A DNA stretch of 64,000 nt from Amorphophallus konjac (taxonomy: Eukaryota > Streptophyta > Magnoliopsida > Alismatales > Araceae): assembly GCA_022559845.1 (NCBI GenBank), contig CM040120.1:307060740-307124739 (forward strand), given 5' to 3'. Numbering within the stretch: the stretch's first letter is position 1; each line of letters opens with the position of its first letter. The position numbers and the translations under genes are program-made. Shown in pieces: positions 20,109 to 31,025 of the stretch. The notes under the pieces are model-generated. The model ran no database searches, had not been told where the DNA came from, and saw only the letters and a program-made list of their open reading frames with translations.

Positions 20109-20219
20109 GGTACAACCGGCCCGGCGTCCGTGTGGGAATCCACGGCTCACGGGGACTTATGGAGGTCCCTGATGTGCTTTCCTGGTCGGCTCCAAGGAAT
20201 ATGGAGACGAGAGGTCCAC
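20109..20219 (-). other. Shared leader module, element T copy
   Basis: The + strand reads GGTACAACCGGCCCGGCGTC, GTGGGAATCCACGGCTC, CGGGGACTTATGGAGGTCC, CCAAGGAATAT and GAGAGGTCC. The order and spacing follow the copies in element B LTRs, although T belongs to a different lineage. It lies about 1.6 kb downstream of the TATA box of the right LTR, in the internal leader and not in the LTR itself. Confidence 0.75.
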
Positions 20220-20319
20220 GCACCAAGGTAGGAGAATGCAACTATGATATGCAATATATGGCCCTATGTGCACCGGAGTGCATGCAAATTCTAGCTTAAA
20301 ACTAGAAAATCAAGACAAA

Positions 20320-20880
20320 ATTAAACTATGCAAACATGATCCAACTAAGCCAAATAGTATATGGATTGAAAGACAATACAAAGGTCTGCACAACGGGCCT
20401 AAGAACAGATTAATCTGACCCCGGGAGGTCAATCAAATCACTGAGCAAAGATGCCCCCGTGAACCTATGCGCAGACCACATGCAGATTTTATAGACAAAA
20501 TGATAAAATGATGACAATTTTTAACTAAGCAAATGAGACCCAAATGATGCAAATAAGCTATGGATGGAAAGACAATACAAAGGACTATCCAATGGAACAA
20601 AAATCACTACAATCCGACGTCGGGAAGGCAGTCAAATCACTGAGTAAAGATGTACCTGGGAACCTGTCCCAGAGCCTGCATGCAGAACTTATGCATAAAA
20701 CTCAAAACGTTGGACAATATTAGAATATGCAAATGTTACCCAAATGATGCAAATGATATATAGATGGAAAGACAATACAAAGGGCTATCCAACGGAAGAA
20801 GAATCAGCTCAATCGGACTCCGGGATCAAAAGTTATGCCCCGACGAACATGGCCCTGCGAGCATGCGCGCAGGACTGCCA
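20320..20880. repeat. ~200-bp tandem repeat, about 2.7 copies
   Basis: AGACAATACAAAG recurs at 20371, 20570 and 20770 (periods 199 and 200). Each is followed by a CACAACGG/CCAACGG-like word, a CCGGGAGG-like word and CAAATCACTGAG, then CATGCAGA. The copies are diverged from each other. Confidence 0.8.
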
Positions 20881-20887
20881 GAAGCTG

Positions 20888-20945
20888 TAACGGTCTACCA
20901 AATGACCGTTACATGCATGTGACGGTCTACTATAGGACCATCACA
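20888..20945. repeat. Two TAACGGTC palindromes in the T leader
   Basis: TAACGGTCTACCAAATGACC followed by GTTACA, then GTGACGGTCTACTATAGGAC followed by CATCAC. Same unit type as in the T LTRs. Confidence 0.8.
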
Positions 20946-21060
20946 CTACCAGAGCCCTTAAAACATCAAAAATAGTGGAAGAATGGAGGAGATATCACCT
21001 AAACATGAACATGCACCCACCCAACCTACAAAAGAGCATGAAAACAAGCGTGATGGGCAT

Positions 21061-21088
21061 TGGTGTCCCACCGTGATCGCCAAAAAAC
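21061..21088 (-). other. Candidate primer-binding site of element T
   Basis: Just inside the 5' LTR the minus strand reads TTTTTTGGCGATCACGGTGG. A TGGCG... start fits a tRNA 3' end (TGG from CCA) but not initiator Met. Tat/Ogre relatives often use other tRNAs such as Arg; I cannot assign the tRNA here. Confidence 0.5.
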
Positions 21089-23082
21089 TGTTGATTTGTT
21101 TTTTTAATTAGATTCCTCTCCCGCCCCCTTTAAATACATACATGCATAAACATGTGAATCAAAGACAAGGGGGATGAAAGGATGAGAAATACTAACCGTG
21201 ATCGCCACCAAGGTTCCAACAACACCAGAGGATGAAGAAGTGTAAAGAACGGTGCCGTGTACCTTGGAAAGAAAACTTGATCGCGCTTTGACAAACGAGG
21301 TGCGGGGAACTTGTGGATTCAAACCTCCTCTCCTTCCAGCCGGCTAGATGAAGAGGGCCTCACGTTGTATTCATGCTCTCCTGCAAAACAAAGATGAAAC
21401 ACAAAGGTAAAAACCCATTAGAACATGAAGTGTAGAAATCTGCCCAAAGTGATAAAATAGCATGAATAAAAGGGGGAGAACGCACCGGGGGGAGGTTTTT
21501 AACCCCTGTGGAAGGGTGGAAAATATAGGTGGGTGTGTTGTGCATGCATGAGATTTGAAATCATGAGATTTGATTGAGAGAATAAAGAGAAATCAATGAT
21601 GCAAAACGGAGAAAAACGCATGTGTAGCAGAAAATGCAGAAAACCGTGATGATTTGTGATTTTGAGAGGAAGAAAACTAAGAGTGTAGACCATAAAATCA
21701 AGCCCAGAAGGATGGAATTGAAAGCCAATACTTCCCTCTTCAAGATAGGGTCGAAGTTGTGAGTCGGCATTGTAGCATGGCTTCGCCCCACGTCCGGAAA
21801 GAGCCCCCCTTTGCAACTGCGAACTGGGCAGTTTTTATAGAGTTTTGTAAGAAAGCCTCATCTTCTTATCACGATTCTCGGAGATAGAGTCCAAGATAAA
21901 TCGAGTTCTCTAGATCAAACTCGAGATAATACTAAGGACAAGAGATAGGAACAAACAGGGATCAATTCAGAGGAGGATTCTAGAAGATATAGCTCTTGGA
22001 AGGTAGCCCCGGAGCCTTATCTGCAGAGTTTTAGTTGAACTAGGATACTTAAATCCTGATCTTTTGAGTGTGATTCTGAGCAAGATAGCTAATGAAATTT
22101 GGAGTTCTTTTCACTGAATTCAAGATAATACCAGGGATAAACCATAGGAACAAACGGCGCTCAATTTGGAGTAGAATTCAAGAAGTTATGGGCTCTGAAA
22201 GGGGGCCACGACGCACAGAAACGGAGCAGAGTCCAGCACGAATTGGACTCTCAGGTGTGTGTAACGGTCTATCGTAAGACCATCAGAGTTATGTAACGGA
22301 CTAGGGTAGGTCCGTCACACTCTGGGGGTCGAACGGGACGATTTCGGGCAAGTTTGGATGTAACGGTCTACTGTAGGACCGTCACATGGACTCTGACAGT
22401 CTTACGATAGACCGTTACACTGATGTAACGCACCTACACTAGACCTTCACATCGATGAAGGAAAATTCTGGGCAGACTGCACGCGACTTCAGAAATTGAA
22501 GCGTAGCTCTCAAACGGGGTAGAACTAGTGAAAGTGGTAGAAGAAGGAATTGTAGATAACTGAGAGAGGAACAACTTTCATAAAGAAAGAAATTTGAGAA
22601 AATGATTGGAAGAGGGAGAAAATGGGGCTGGAAGAGAGATGAAAATTCTGGGATGTTGGTGAACAGCACAGCACGTCGGAAAAATGTGAATAACTCACAA
22701 ACGGGGCAGAACTGGCCAACGGCATAGAAGAAGAAATTGTAGATCTTTGAAAGATGAACATCTTTGGTGAAGACAACTTTTTGAATGGAGGACTGGAAGA
22801 TGGTGAAAAAGAACCACTTTTTAGGACTACGTAGTGAGAGAGAGCCGATTACTTGAGAGAAGCCGTCCTAAATGGGCCGTAAGTTGACTTGGAAGCCAGA
22901 ATTTGATAAGATAAGCTCCAGGGCTCTAAGAAATCATGATCTCCAAGACTTAAAGGATATGAAATGGTAAAAATGGGCTCGAAATCCATTCAAGGAAGCT
23001 CCAAAATAATGGCTAATTCGGGACATCAAAAATGATGAATAAGAGAAATGACACAACTTGTGGGCTAAAACGGGTGTCAACA
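21089..23082 (-). repeat. Element T 5' LTR (1,994 bp)
   Basis: TGTTGATTTG...GGGTGTCAACA, colinear with 10817-12810. It contains the palindrome cluster at 22260-22452 and a TATA box near 21831-21840. It is followed directly by the right AACTT duplication at 23083. Confidence 0.95.
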
Positions 23083-24411
23083 AACTTCCAGTTTTAATTT
23101 TATTTCATTGTCAGCTTCAGATAGGGACTTATAACGATCATCAACTTCTTGTTGAAGGGATGTGATTGTTAACTCATATTTAGCTATCTTTTGTTCACAG
23201 CAAATGACATTCCCACTCAACATTATGTTGATGTTTTTCAGATTTATAATTTCATGTTCAGCATTCAGCAACTCACTAGAGCTCACCAGGCTTACACTCT
23301 TCCCTTTTTCTGAAGTGATTAGCCTCTCAGACATTGCTGAGTTTAGGTGATTCAGCTTATTAATTTCCTCTTTTAGTTTACTGTTCTGCTCTAGGAGTTC
23401 ATCATCAAGCACCCATTCATCTGAAGAAAACTGACATTCATAAAACTTTTGTTGTTGTTTTTTAGATTGAAGTTTGTCAAGATTTTTCTGAATCTCTGAA
23501 TTTGTTACTCTATCAGCCTCTAATTTTTCAGAAATCAATCTATTTTCTTTTTCAAGATTTATTGATTTGTGTTAAAATTCCTTGAGCTGATTATTGAGTA
23601 TTACATTTTCAGACTTCATGTTTTCCAATTCAGAGTTGACAAGCTCTAAGTTTCTCACCAGTTCTTCATTTTGAACAACATCATTGTTATGAGCCTGATC
23701 ATTATCAGTTGAGCTGAGTCTTTCCTTTAGTTCAGCAATTTCACAAACAAGCTCTTGATTCTCCTTTTTGTGTAATCCAATTTATTTCATAAGAGTTTGT
23801 TTTTCAGATTTCAAATGATCGATGTCTGAACTAATAGAATCAAAATCTGTTAACTATCTTCTAAATATGTCATTTTCAATTTTCAGAATTTCAGGGTTTT
23901 CACCTCGAGATTTAGCATCCTCATGATTCTTTAGCTTCTTTATCAGTTTTTTATTCTTCTTCTTTAGTCTTTCATAGGATTCTAACAGATTGGCATAGGC
24001 ATCTTCCCAGTCGTCTAAAGTGTAACTAGAGAAAGGATTGGTTACCTCTTCAGCATCTTCGGATTCATCTTGATCACTGCCATGGTTGCTCTTGTCAGCC
24101 ATCAGGCAGCTATCATCATTTCTTCTCTGAGCTAGCTTCAGCTTATCCAGAATGTCTTTAGCGGACCTGCAGTCATAAAAATAAGAATGTAGAGCCTTGT
24201 TAGTAGCTTCTTTCATTAGATTCAAAACTCTCTGATTCTCTCCATGTTTTGATCTGTGACTGTCAGTCCATTTGGACTCTTTCTTTGGTAGTCTATGAGG
24301 ACCGTGTGAGATTAACTTCCACAGATCCGGATCCATCAATTTCACATAGTTATGTAGACTGGTAACCCATGAGTTAAAATTAGAGCCATTGAAAACCGGT
24401 GGAGAACCCAT
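23083..24411 (-). pseudogene. gag: S1 gag, N-terminal half
   Basis: Starts at ATG 24411, 106 bp after the primer site. N-terminus MGSPPVFNGSNFNSWVTSL, then MDPDLWKLI: the aromatic-rich pattern of copia-type Gag/UBN2 proteins, as in S2. An acidic stretch and a Lys-rich coiled coil follow (YERLKKKNKKLIKKLKN), then long heptad-rich segments (LLEQNSKLKEEINKLNHLN, EHEIINLKNINIML). Three in-frame stops (first at 23854) break it, but the frame otherwise holds to 23083, where element T is inserted in the coiled coil. The remainder is 9556-10816. The long coiled-coil Gag is characteristic of Sireviruses. Confidence 0.85.
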
Positions 24412-24516
24412 TGATTAAATCAGAAAGTAGGTTAATGCAGCAGAGAGTAAATTCAGAAATGCACCAAAGACAACAGGATCCTCTGCAGATCGTTGGATCT
24501 GATCAGTCAGAGAACC

Positions 24517-24530
24517 GCTCTGATACCAAT
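24517..24530 (-). other. Primer-binding site of S1 (tRNA-iMet)
   Basis: The minus strand reads ATTGGTATCAGAGC directly after the 5' LTR, complementary to the 3' end of plant initiator tRNA-Met. Confidence 0.9.
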
Positions 24531-24803
24531 TGATAGTTTGGTGCGATAGATAAACACAGATCCAGAGGGGGGGTGAATGGATCTTCTAAAGAGTTTTGAC
24601 CAATTTTAAATTCGTATGAAATGATAAGCACAAGATCAGTGGACAATTGCTCAAATATAAAAGATGCAAACCTAATTAAACTCTAGGACATGGATAATCA
24701 ATCAGATCACGGTCCTAGCATGCATCTAGCGAAAGCAAGCAATCAAACAAACCACTGCACAAGGGATTTTTTAGGTGGTTCGGTCCACAGACCAACGTCC
24801 ACC

Positions 24804-25140
24804 CCACACTCCCAACCGGAGTGAGGCTTCCACTAGCAATCAGCTAGAAAGTAGACTCAGTCTGCAAATAAGTTGCTGCCACACAGCTTGACCAGGGGAA
24901 CAGCCTCCCCTCTTCCTCCAGACCGGAGGGAAGACACTAGTGACAGTCACTAGCAACCGGAGACCCAAGTCTCCCTTCCTCTGAAAGCCAGAGGGAACCA
25001 CAAGTGACTCCCAGCCACTTGCGACTAGAGACTAGGTCTCTCTTCCTCCAGACCAGGAGGGAACACACAGGTAGCAACCACTACTTGCAACCGGAGTCAA
25101 GGACTCCCTTCTCCTGAGTCCACAGGAGGAACCCGATCTC
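24804..25140 (-). repeat. Mini-hairpin chain in S1 leader (5' LTR copy)
   Basis: Same series of short inverted repeats as 4544-4880. Some stems are better preserved here (AGAGAC/GTCTCT near 25025, disrupted by a substitution in the left copy), while one (the CTAGTGAC stem near 24938) has lost bases. Confidence 0.78.
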
Positions 25141-25629
25141 CAACCAGAGAATCGGAAGAACAATGTTCAGTTTGAAAAGAAAACAATAAAAGAAAATACA
25201 TCAACTAAAAGCTGAAAATATAAAATCAAAATGTGGCTCTCGCAGGAGCTGGTTGGCCTGGATTTGATCCACAGTCCAGCAGAAACTGATCTTCAGTTGA
25301 AGCTTCTTTTACTCTAGCTCTCTCTTCTTCTCACTCTTCTTTTTCTTCTCTTTCGCAGGCTCTCTCTGTCTCTTCTTTTCTCTTATTCTTTTCCTACTAC
25401 TGCAGCTCACTGCCACACTGCTCCAACTCTTCTATTTCGATCAGAATCACACTCTGCATTGTCTGCTTCATCTTCCTCTCTATCTTCATCTATCTTCTTC
25501 AGTGGAAGAAGGCTTCGTATTTATAGCAGTAGCAATTAGGGCATTGTCCTCGGATCACGTGCCAGGTGTCAACCTCGGATCACGTGCCCAGACACCTACA
25601 GGTTTAATGAAGAGTTCAGTCGATGTACA

Positions 25630-27440
25630 AGCCACAGGCTGTATAGACTTCATATAAAAGCAGCAGAGTTTAGACTTAAGGATGTAGTGTGTATGCAGTG
25701 TACAGACTCTGCATTGCAGGCTAGCAGCGATGTATAGACTTGATGCGTGCAGGCTGGCGGACGCATTGTACAGACTCTGCGTGCAGGCTGGCAGCGTTGT
25801 ATAGACTTGCTACGTGCAGGCTGGCGGACGCAGTGTACATACTCTGCGTGTAGGTTGGCAGCGATGTATAGACTTGCTACGTGCAGGCTGCCACGATGTA
25901 TAGACTTTGCAGCGCAGCTGTGGGACGTTGTATAGACTTGCAGTGGAGGCTGTGTAGACTTAGCTACAGGCTATGGGACAAATGTCTAGACTCTGCAGAA
26001 ATGCGATGCAACTGCATGTATAGACTTAGTTGTGCTGTGCAACCGATGTGCAGACATGGCGTGCAGGCAGCCAGACTATGTATAGACTTGGCGTGCAATG
26101 ATGCAACACAATGTATAGACTTAATCGTGCTATGCAAGCGATGTGCAGACTTGGCCAATGCTGTAAACAATGTATAGACTTTGAGTGACCTTATGAATGT
26201 GTAGACTTGATGAAATGAGGCATGTACAGACTTGAACTCTTGCAATTTAGCAATGTACATACTTAGTGGCTTGAAGAACGTTCGGCCTTTGAGTGCTGAA
26301 GAGTGTACAGACTTGCTGAAGAGTGTTCAGCCTTTGAGTACTGAAGTGTGTACATACTTGTTTGATCGTGCATGCTACAATGTGTAGACTTAGTGTTTGT
26401 GCAGAAGATAATGTATAGACTTATGAACTGATGCAGACACAGGTTGTGTATAGAAAGTGAATGCAATGCAGACACACAAGAGTGTATAGACTTGAAGGCT
26501 TGATAACGAGTGTATAGACTTGAATGCTTGATAACGAGTGTATAGACTTGAAGTGTGAATGTGCATGCTAGAAGCAATGTATGGACTTGCAGCGCGTGTA
26601 GGACATGCAGTGTATAGACTTGGAAAGCTTGCAAGGCTTGCAGGGCAATGGCTGTACAGACTTGTGTAGCTAGCCGTTGTATAGACTTGGCGTTATGAGG
26701 CATGCAAGCTGTATAGACTTGCTGGTGTGAACGATGTATAGACTTCAAATTGAAGAAGGCACGATGTACAGACTTAATGAATGTGCAGACTTGTCAGCGA
26801 GATGCACAATGTATAGACTTGCAAGACGATGCATGAGACGATGTATAGACTTAACGATGCAAGCGATGTATAGACTTTATGTGAAAGCCCAATGTACAGA
26901 CTTTACTTCGTGCAAGCTACAGTGTTAATGTATGGACTTGGTGTTCTGCATGCTACAGTGCTAATGTATGGACTTAGTGCAATGCAAAGGCTGTATAGAC
27001 TTAGCGTGCTTCAAAGCAACTTTGTGTAGATAGTACAATGTATGGACTTGAGTGTGTCCACACAATGTATGGACTTTAGACATAATGCATGAGAGACATG
27101 TTGGCAAGTGTATAGACTTCATTCAACAAAGTTCAGGCATGCTGTTAACGGATGTACAGACTATGCTGAAAGGGTATAGTAGCATCACCCATTGTACAGA
27201 CTAACATCAAACAATCCAGATAAAATGCAAGTATGAAATGCACTATGTGTAGACAGTACAATGTATGGACTTGAGTGTGTCCAGACAATGTATGGACTTT
27301 AGACATAATGCATGAGAGACATGTTGGCAAGTGTATAGACTTCATTCAACAAAGTTCGGGCATGCTGTTAACGGATGTACAGACTATGCTGAAAGGGTAT
27401 AGCAGCATCACTCATTGTACAGACTAACATCAAACAATCC
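25630..27440. repeat. Dispersed 11-mer array in S1 U3, 5' LTR copy
   Basis: TGTAYAGACTT array colinear with 5370-6960, plus the duplicated copies at 27241-27440. ORFs here on either strand are repeat by-products. Confidence 0.9.
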
Positions 27441-27460
27441 AGATAAAATGCAATTATGAA
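27024..27460. repeat. 223-bp tandem duplication private to the S1 5' LTR
   Basis: GTGTAGATAGTACAATGTAT starts at 27024 and GTGTAGACAGTACAATGTAT at 27247. The following sequence (ATGGACTTGAG..., GGCATGCTGTTAACGGATG) is repeated in order. The other LTR has one copy (from about 6767). Confidence 0.88.
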
Positions 27461-27726
27461 ATGCATCAACAATTATGAAATGCACCAATGCACACAACAC
27501 ATAGCCTCAGCCTGTTCGTTGGTTATGTAATTCAGATAAGATGTTCAATGTAACTTTCATATGCAACACAAACATATTTATATGCAGACTCAAACAGTAT
27601 GCAGACTCAAACAGATGATGACTATGCAGATTCAAACAGATTTATATGCAGACTCAAATAGTATGCAGACTAAAACAGATGATGACTTATAGTGTTTGCT
27701 ATCATCAAAACCACAGGGACACAACA

Positions 27727-28036
27727 AGTACGAGGATGAAACTCAATCGGATGGGGAAAGTCAAGAGTGGTGAGATTAGAGCTACTCCGTCTATCCAAGC
27801 ATTATCTAGTCTTGTCTTTTCTGCATTCTTGAGTCAATCATTGTACTTTTACAATTTATTGAGTCTTAGCACTTTCATTAAGTGGATGTAATAGAAGTAC
27901 TTTGGAAATAAAGGATTGGGTTATCTTTACTTTTGTGCACTCTATCTTTGTGTCGAATATACTAGCGCTCTAATTGACATGATTGATATAAACTCGTCAT
28001 GCATCTCTGGGTTCCTTCCGCACTCGGGGCGTGACA
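27727..28036 (+). repeat. Element A 5' LTR, second part
   Basis: Begins with the right S1 duplication AGTAC, continues GAGGATGAAAC as in the 3' LTR (35371), and ends GGGGCGTGACA. A GAAATAAAGG polyadenylation-like word lies near 27907. Confidence 0.93.
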
Positions 28037-28043
28037 GTTTTTG

Positions 28044-28056
28044 TGGTATCAAAGCC
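28044..28056 (+). other. Primer-binding site of element A (tRNA-iMet)
   Basis: TGGTATCAAAGCC, seven bases after the LTR. One substitution (AAA for AGA) from the canonical site. Confidence 0.88.
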
Positions 28057-28209
28057 TAGGATATTCAATTCCTAGGAAACCCAAGTCTAAGGATAGGTTT
28101 AAACCTTTAACCGAGGAGGTTGGGTAGAACCATGGGTTAAAGTAACTAAGGTATTCAAACTCTTGGTGAAGTCTCATATTAATTAGTTATTTAAAATCCT
28201 TGTAGGACA

Positions 28210-28990
28210 ATGGCTGCCGAACGTGCTCAGTGGCGTAACATGCAATGCACTCTCCAAGGCATGACACAGGCACTTCAGTAGGTAGCATAAGGAGGTGCAC
28301 ACCGTGGAGCGGGAAACCTCCACCAAAGTTTCAAGAACATGAACCCTCCTAAGTTCATGGTATCCACTGACCCGGATGACGCCGAGCACTGGATCCGAGA
28401 GATTGAACGCATCTTAGAGTTATGCAATGCACAGACCAAGAGAAGGTCGTGTTAGCTAAGTTTCAACCGGAGAGAGACGCCCGATGCTGGTGGGAGTCAG
28501 TAGAAGCCACATTAGATCAAGCTCAGGTTACATGGGAAGAATTTGTTGAATATTTCAACAATAAGTATTTCTCAGACCGAATTCAAGAGAAGAAAGCCGT
28601 CGAATAACCGCACTGAAGCAACGATCTTTATCGGTGGCTGAGTACGAGGCACAATTCTCTAGGTTGTCCTGGTATGCTAAACATCTAGTCAGTACCGAGA
28701 AAATGAAAGCTAGGAGATTTCTTAATGGGCTCAGGCCCCAATATATTACACAGTTGGCGCCGATGGACATACAAGTCTATTCAGAGATGGTACGACGGGC
28801 CCAGCTACTAGAAGATGCCACAGAGCTGTCTGATAGGATTCGTGGGAAAGATAAGAAGGAATAGGTTACTAGTTCTGGTTCCTTCAAACCCAATTTCAAC
28901 CAAAAAAGGCCAAGTAATGGAGGTACTTCCTCCCAAGAGCAAAAGTTCAAGAAGACCAAACCTTTCTCCATCACCACCACACCTTCTAAA
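28210..28990 (+). pseudogene. gag: Element A gag, decayed
   Basis: ATG at 28210 opens MAAERAQWRNMQCTLQGMTQ, then two stops follow within a few codons. The capsid-like core is spread over three frames: PPKFMVSTDPDDAEHWIREI (28210 frame), KFQPERDARCWWESVE and TWEEFVEYFNNKYF (from 28422), MAEYEAQFSRLSWYAKHL and FLNGLRPQYITQL (from 28634). The zinc-knuckle region follows after a TAG at 28862. It corresponds part by part to the gag of element B (51885 downward). Expected role: capsid and RNA packaging; this copy cannot make it. Confidence 0.85.
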
Positions 28991-30262
28991 GTGGTGTGTA
29001 AACACTGTGACAAGGCCGGACATAAGGCCGAAGAATGTTGGAGGAAACTTGGAGCCTGTCTCCGTTGCCGGAGCCGTGATCATCGGATTCCCGACTGTCC
29101 CCTGCTCAACGATCAAGCCGGTGACGAAAAGTGCCCGGTGATGAAAAATGCACGTCTCCAAGCTATTAAGGAGACAGAACAAGACGAAGGCGGACTAGTG
29201 GAAGGTACACTGCCAGTTTGTTCCAAGTCTGCATATGTCTTATTTGATACTGGTGCATCGCATTCTTTTATTTCCAAGAAGTTTGCGGACCCATTACCTA
29301 TGGAACCGGAATGGATAAAATTAGTCATTTCAACTCCTCTTGGAAACGAAGCCGATATTGTTCACCATTACCAAAATTGTGAAGTCTTGGTAAAAGGAAG
29401 AAATCTACCTATCAACCTAATATGCCTAGATATGAAGGACCATGATATCGTATTAGGAGCCGATTGGCTATCCAAATACCAGACAACTGTTGATTGCCGC
29501 AATAGCAAGGTTACATTCAAGGAACTTCCGGAACTGGTCTACACTAGCCCTAAGAGTCGAAGCAAGTTGCCTCTCATATTGGCTCTTCGAGCTAGCAAGC
29601 TAATAAGGAAAGGATGTATATCTTTCCTTGCTTTTGTCACCATTAAGGAAACTAAGGAGTCTAAGATAGAAGACATTCTAGTTATACAAGAATTCCTGGA
29701 TGTGTTTTCAGAAGAATTACCTAGATTACCCCCACAAAGAGAAGTGGCCTTCACCATCGACTTGGTCCCTGGTGCTGGTCCAGTTTCTAAGGCACCATAT
29801 AGGATGTCCCCTGCCGAACTCAAGGAGTTAAAGGAACAATTGATGGAACTTCTTAAGAAGGGATTTATTAGACCGAGTACTTCCCCGTGGGGAGCACCTA
29901 TATTATTTGTAAAGAAGAAGGATGGATTCATGAGGTTATGCATCGACTATCGACAACTGAATCATCTTATTATAAAGAACAAGTATCCACTACCGAGAAT
30001 CGATGAATTATTTGATCAAATATCTGGATCCAAGTATTTCTCGAAGATTGATCACAGGTCAGGATATCACCAACTCAGGATCAAAGATAAGGATATTCAT
30101 AAGACCGCGTTCAGGAGCAGGTATGGGCACTATGAATTTATTGTTATGCCTTTTGGACTAATGAATGCCCCTGTAGCCTTTATGCTGTTGATGAATAGTA
30201 TATTCAAGCCTCATCTAGATCAGTTCGTGGTGGTTTTCATTGATGATATATTGAGAGCATAA
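28991..30262 (+). pseudogene. pol: Element A zinc knuckles, protease and reverse transcriptase (fingers/palm)
   Basis: Longest open frame of A (about 423 codons). Two CCHC-type knuckles ([14 protein letters not shown] and [14 protein letters not shown]) end Gag. The aspartic protease active site is DTGASHSFI at 29246. The reverse transcriptase begins around [20 protein letters not shown] with [29 protein letters not shown] and [12 protein letters not shown]. The catalytic FIDD box is at 30236-30247. The frame ends at 30260, where a short deletion removed the residues that normally follow the box. Substitutions from the consensus include [11 protein letters not shown] for [11 protein letters not shown]. 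Family: Ty3/gypsy chromovirus-like. Confidence 0.9.
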
Positions 30263-30269
30263 GGAGCAT

Positions 30270-31025
30270 TTGAGAATTGCATTACAGATATTGAGGACCA
30301 ATCAATTACATGTAAAGCTTAGTAAATGTGAATTCTGGCTAGAAGAAGTATCCTTCTTGGGACATGTGATTTCAAAGGACGGTTTATCCGTAGATCCATC
30401 AAGGGTTGAAGCTGTAAGGAATTGGGAAAGACCGACCAATGCTAGCGAGATCCGCAGTTTCTTGGGTCTTGCAGGCTATTATAGGTGATTCATCAATGAT
30501 TTTTCCAAGATTGATATACCACTCACTAGGCTAACTCGCAAGGAGATCCATTTTGAATGGAGCGAGGAATGTGAAAGAAGTTTCCAAGATCTCAAGGATC
30601 ACCTAACTATTGCCCCGGTCTTAGCTTTACCAGTTGAAGGAAAAAAGTTTGAGATATACACCGATGCATCTGGCATTGACCTATGTGTCTTAATGCAACA
30701 AGGGAGAGTTATAGCTTACTCTTCCCGCCAATTGAAGAAGCATGAAGAAAACTACCCAGTCCATGACTTAGAGTTGGCCACGGTAGTGTTTGCATTAAAA
30801 ATCTGGAGACACTACTTATACGGAGTGAAGTTTACCGTATACTTCGATCACAAGAGTCTCAATTATCTCTTCTCACAAAAGGAATTGAATATGAGGCAAA
30901 GACATTGGCTAGAATATCTCAAAGACTTCGACTTCACTATCCAATATCATCCTAGAAAAGGTAATCCCGTAGCTGATGCCCTCAGTCGGAAGCCAAGAGC
31001 TATAATAGCCAATTGTATGATTTAG
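30270..31025 (+). pseudogene. pol: Element A reverse transcriptase end and RNase H
   Basis: Different frame from the preceding segment. [19 protein letters not shown] and [12 protein letters not shown] are the RT thumb motifs; a TGA at 30486 replaces an Arg codon that element B retains. After [10 protein letters not shown] (RNase H first catalytic Asp) come [20 protein letters not shown] and the second Asp region [20 protein letters not shown], ending in the [10 protein letters not shown] motif. A TAG closes it at 31023. The same frame then continues as integrase. Confidence 0.88.

Larger units (their letters stand above)
19677..21060 (-). other. 5' leader of element T
   Basis: About 1.4 kb of non-coding sequence between the primer site and gag. 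In element sense it holds two TAACGGTC palindromes (20945-20888), a ~200-bp tandem repeat (20880-20320), and the module shared with A and B (20219-20109). No ORF of interest on either strand. Confidence 0.8.
10817..23082 (-). mobile_element. Tat/Ogre-like gag-only LTR element T, complete
   Basis: Two 1,994-bp LTRs (TGTTGATTT...GGGTGTCAACA) with exact AACTT duplications. Minus orientation: purine-rich tract beside the left LTR, and two long minus-strand ORFs of gag type. The Gag has a retrotrans_gag-like core and a CDIHRQKGHLVEDC cluster similar to the CxxH...GH...C motif of Tat/Ogre Gags; the primer site is not tRNA-iMet. No protease, reverse transcriptase, RNase H or integrase is present, so it is a large non-autonomous derivative. 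The two LTRs show only scattered substitutions, so it looks like the youngest insertion of the nest. Confidence 0.88.
4271..27726 (-). mobile_element. Sirevirus-like Ty1/copia element S1, non-autonomous, carrying element T
   Basis: Minus-strand LTR element: 5' LTR 24531-27726, primer site 24517-24530, gag 24411-23083 continuing at 10816-9556, non-coding 3' region with polypurine tracts, 3' LTR 4271-7247. Sirevirus affinity rests on the long coiled-coil Gag with CCHC knuckles, the AAAGGGGGAGA-type tract, tRNA-iMet priming and motif-rich LTRs. No protease, integrase or reverse transcriptase is visible between the Gag end and the 3' LTR (about 2.3 kb), so pol appears deleted and the copy depends on a relative. 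Gag carries stops and a frameshift. Confidence 0.85.
24531..27726 (-). repeat. S1 5' LTR (3,196 bp)
   Basis: Matches 4271-7247. Same layout: hairpin chain 24804-25140, TATA box 25517-25526, 11-mer array about 25630-27440. A 223-bp tandem duplication (27024-27460) accounts for its extra length. Confidence 0.93.
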
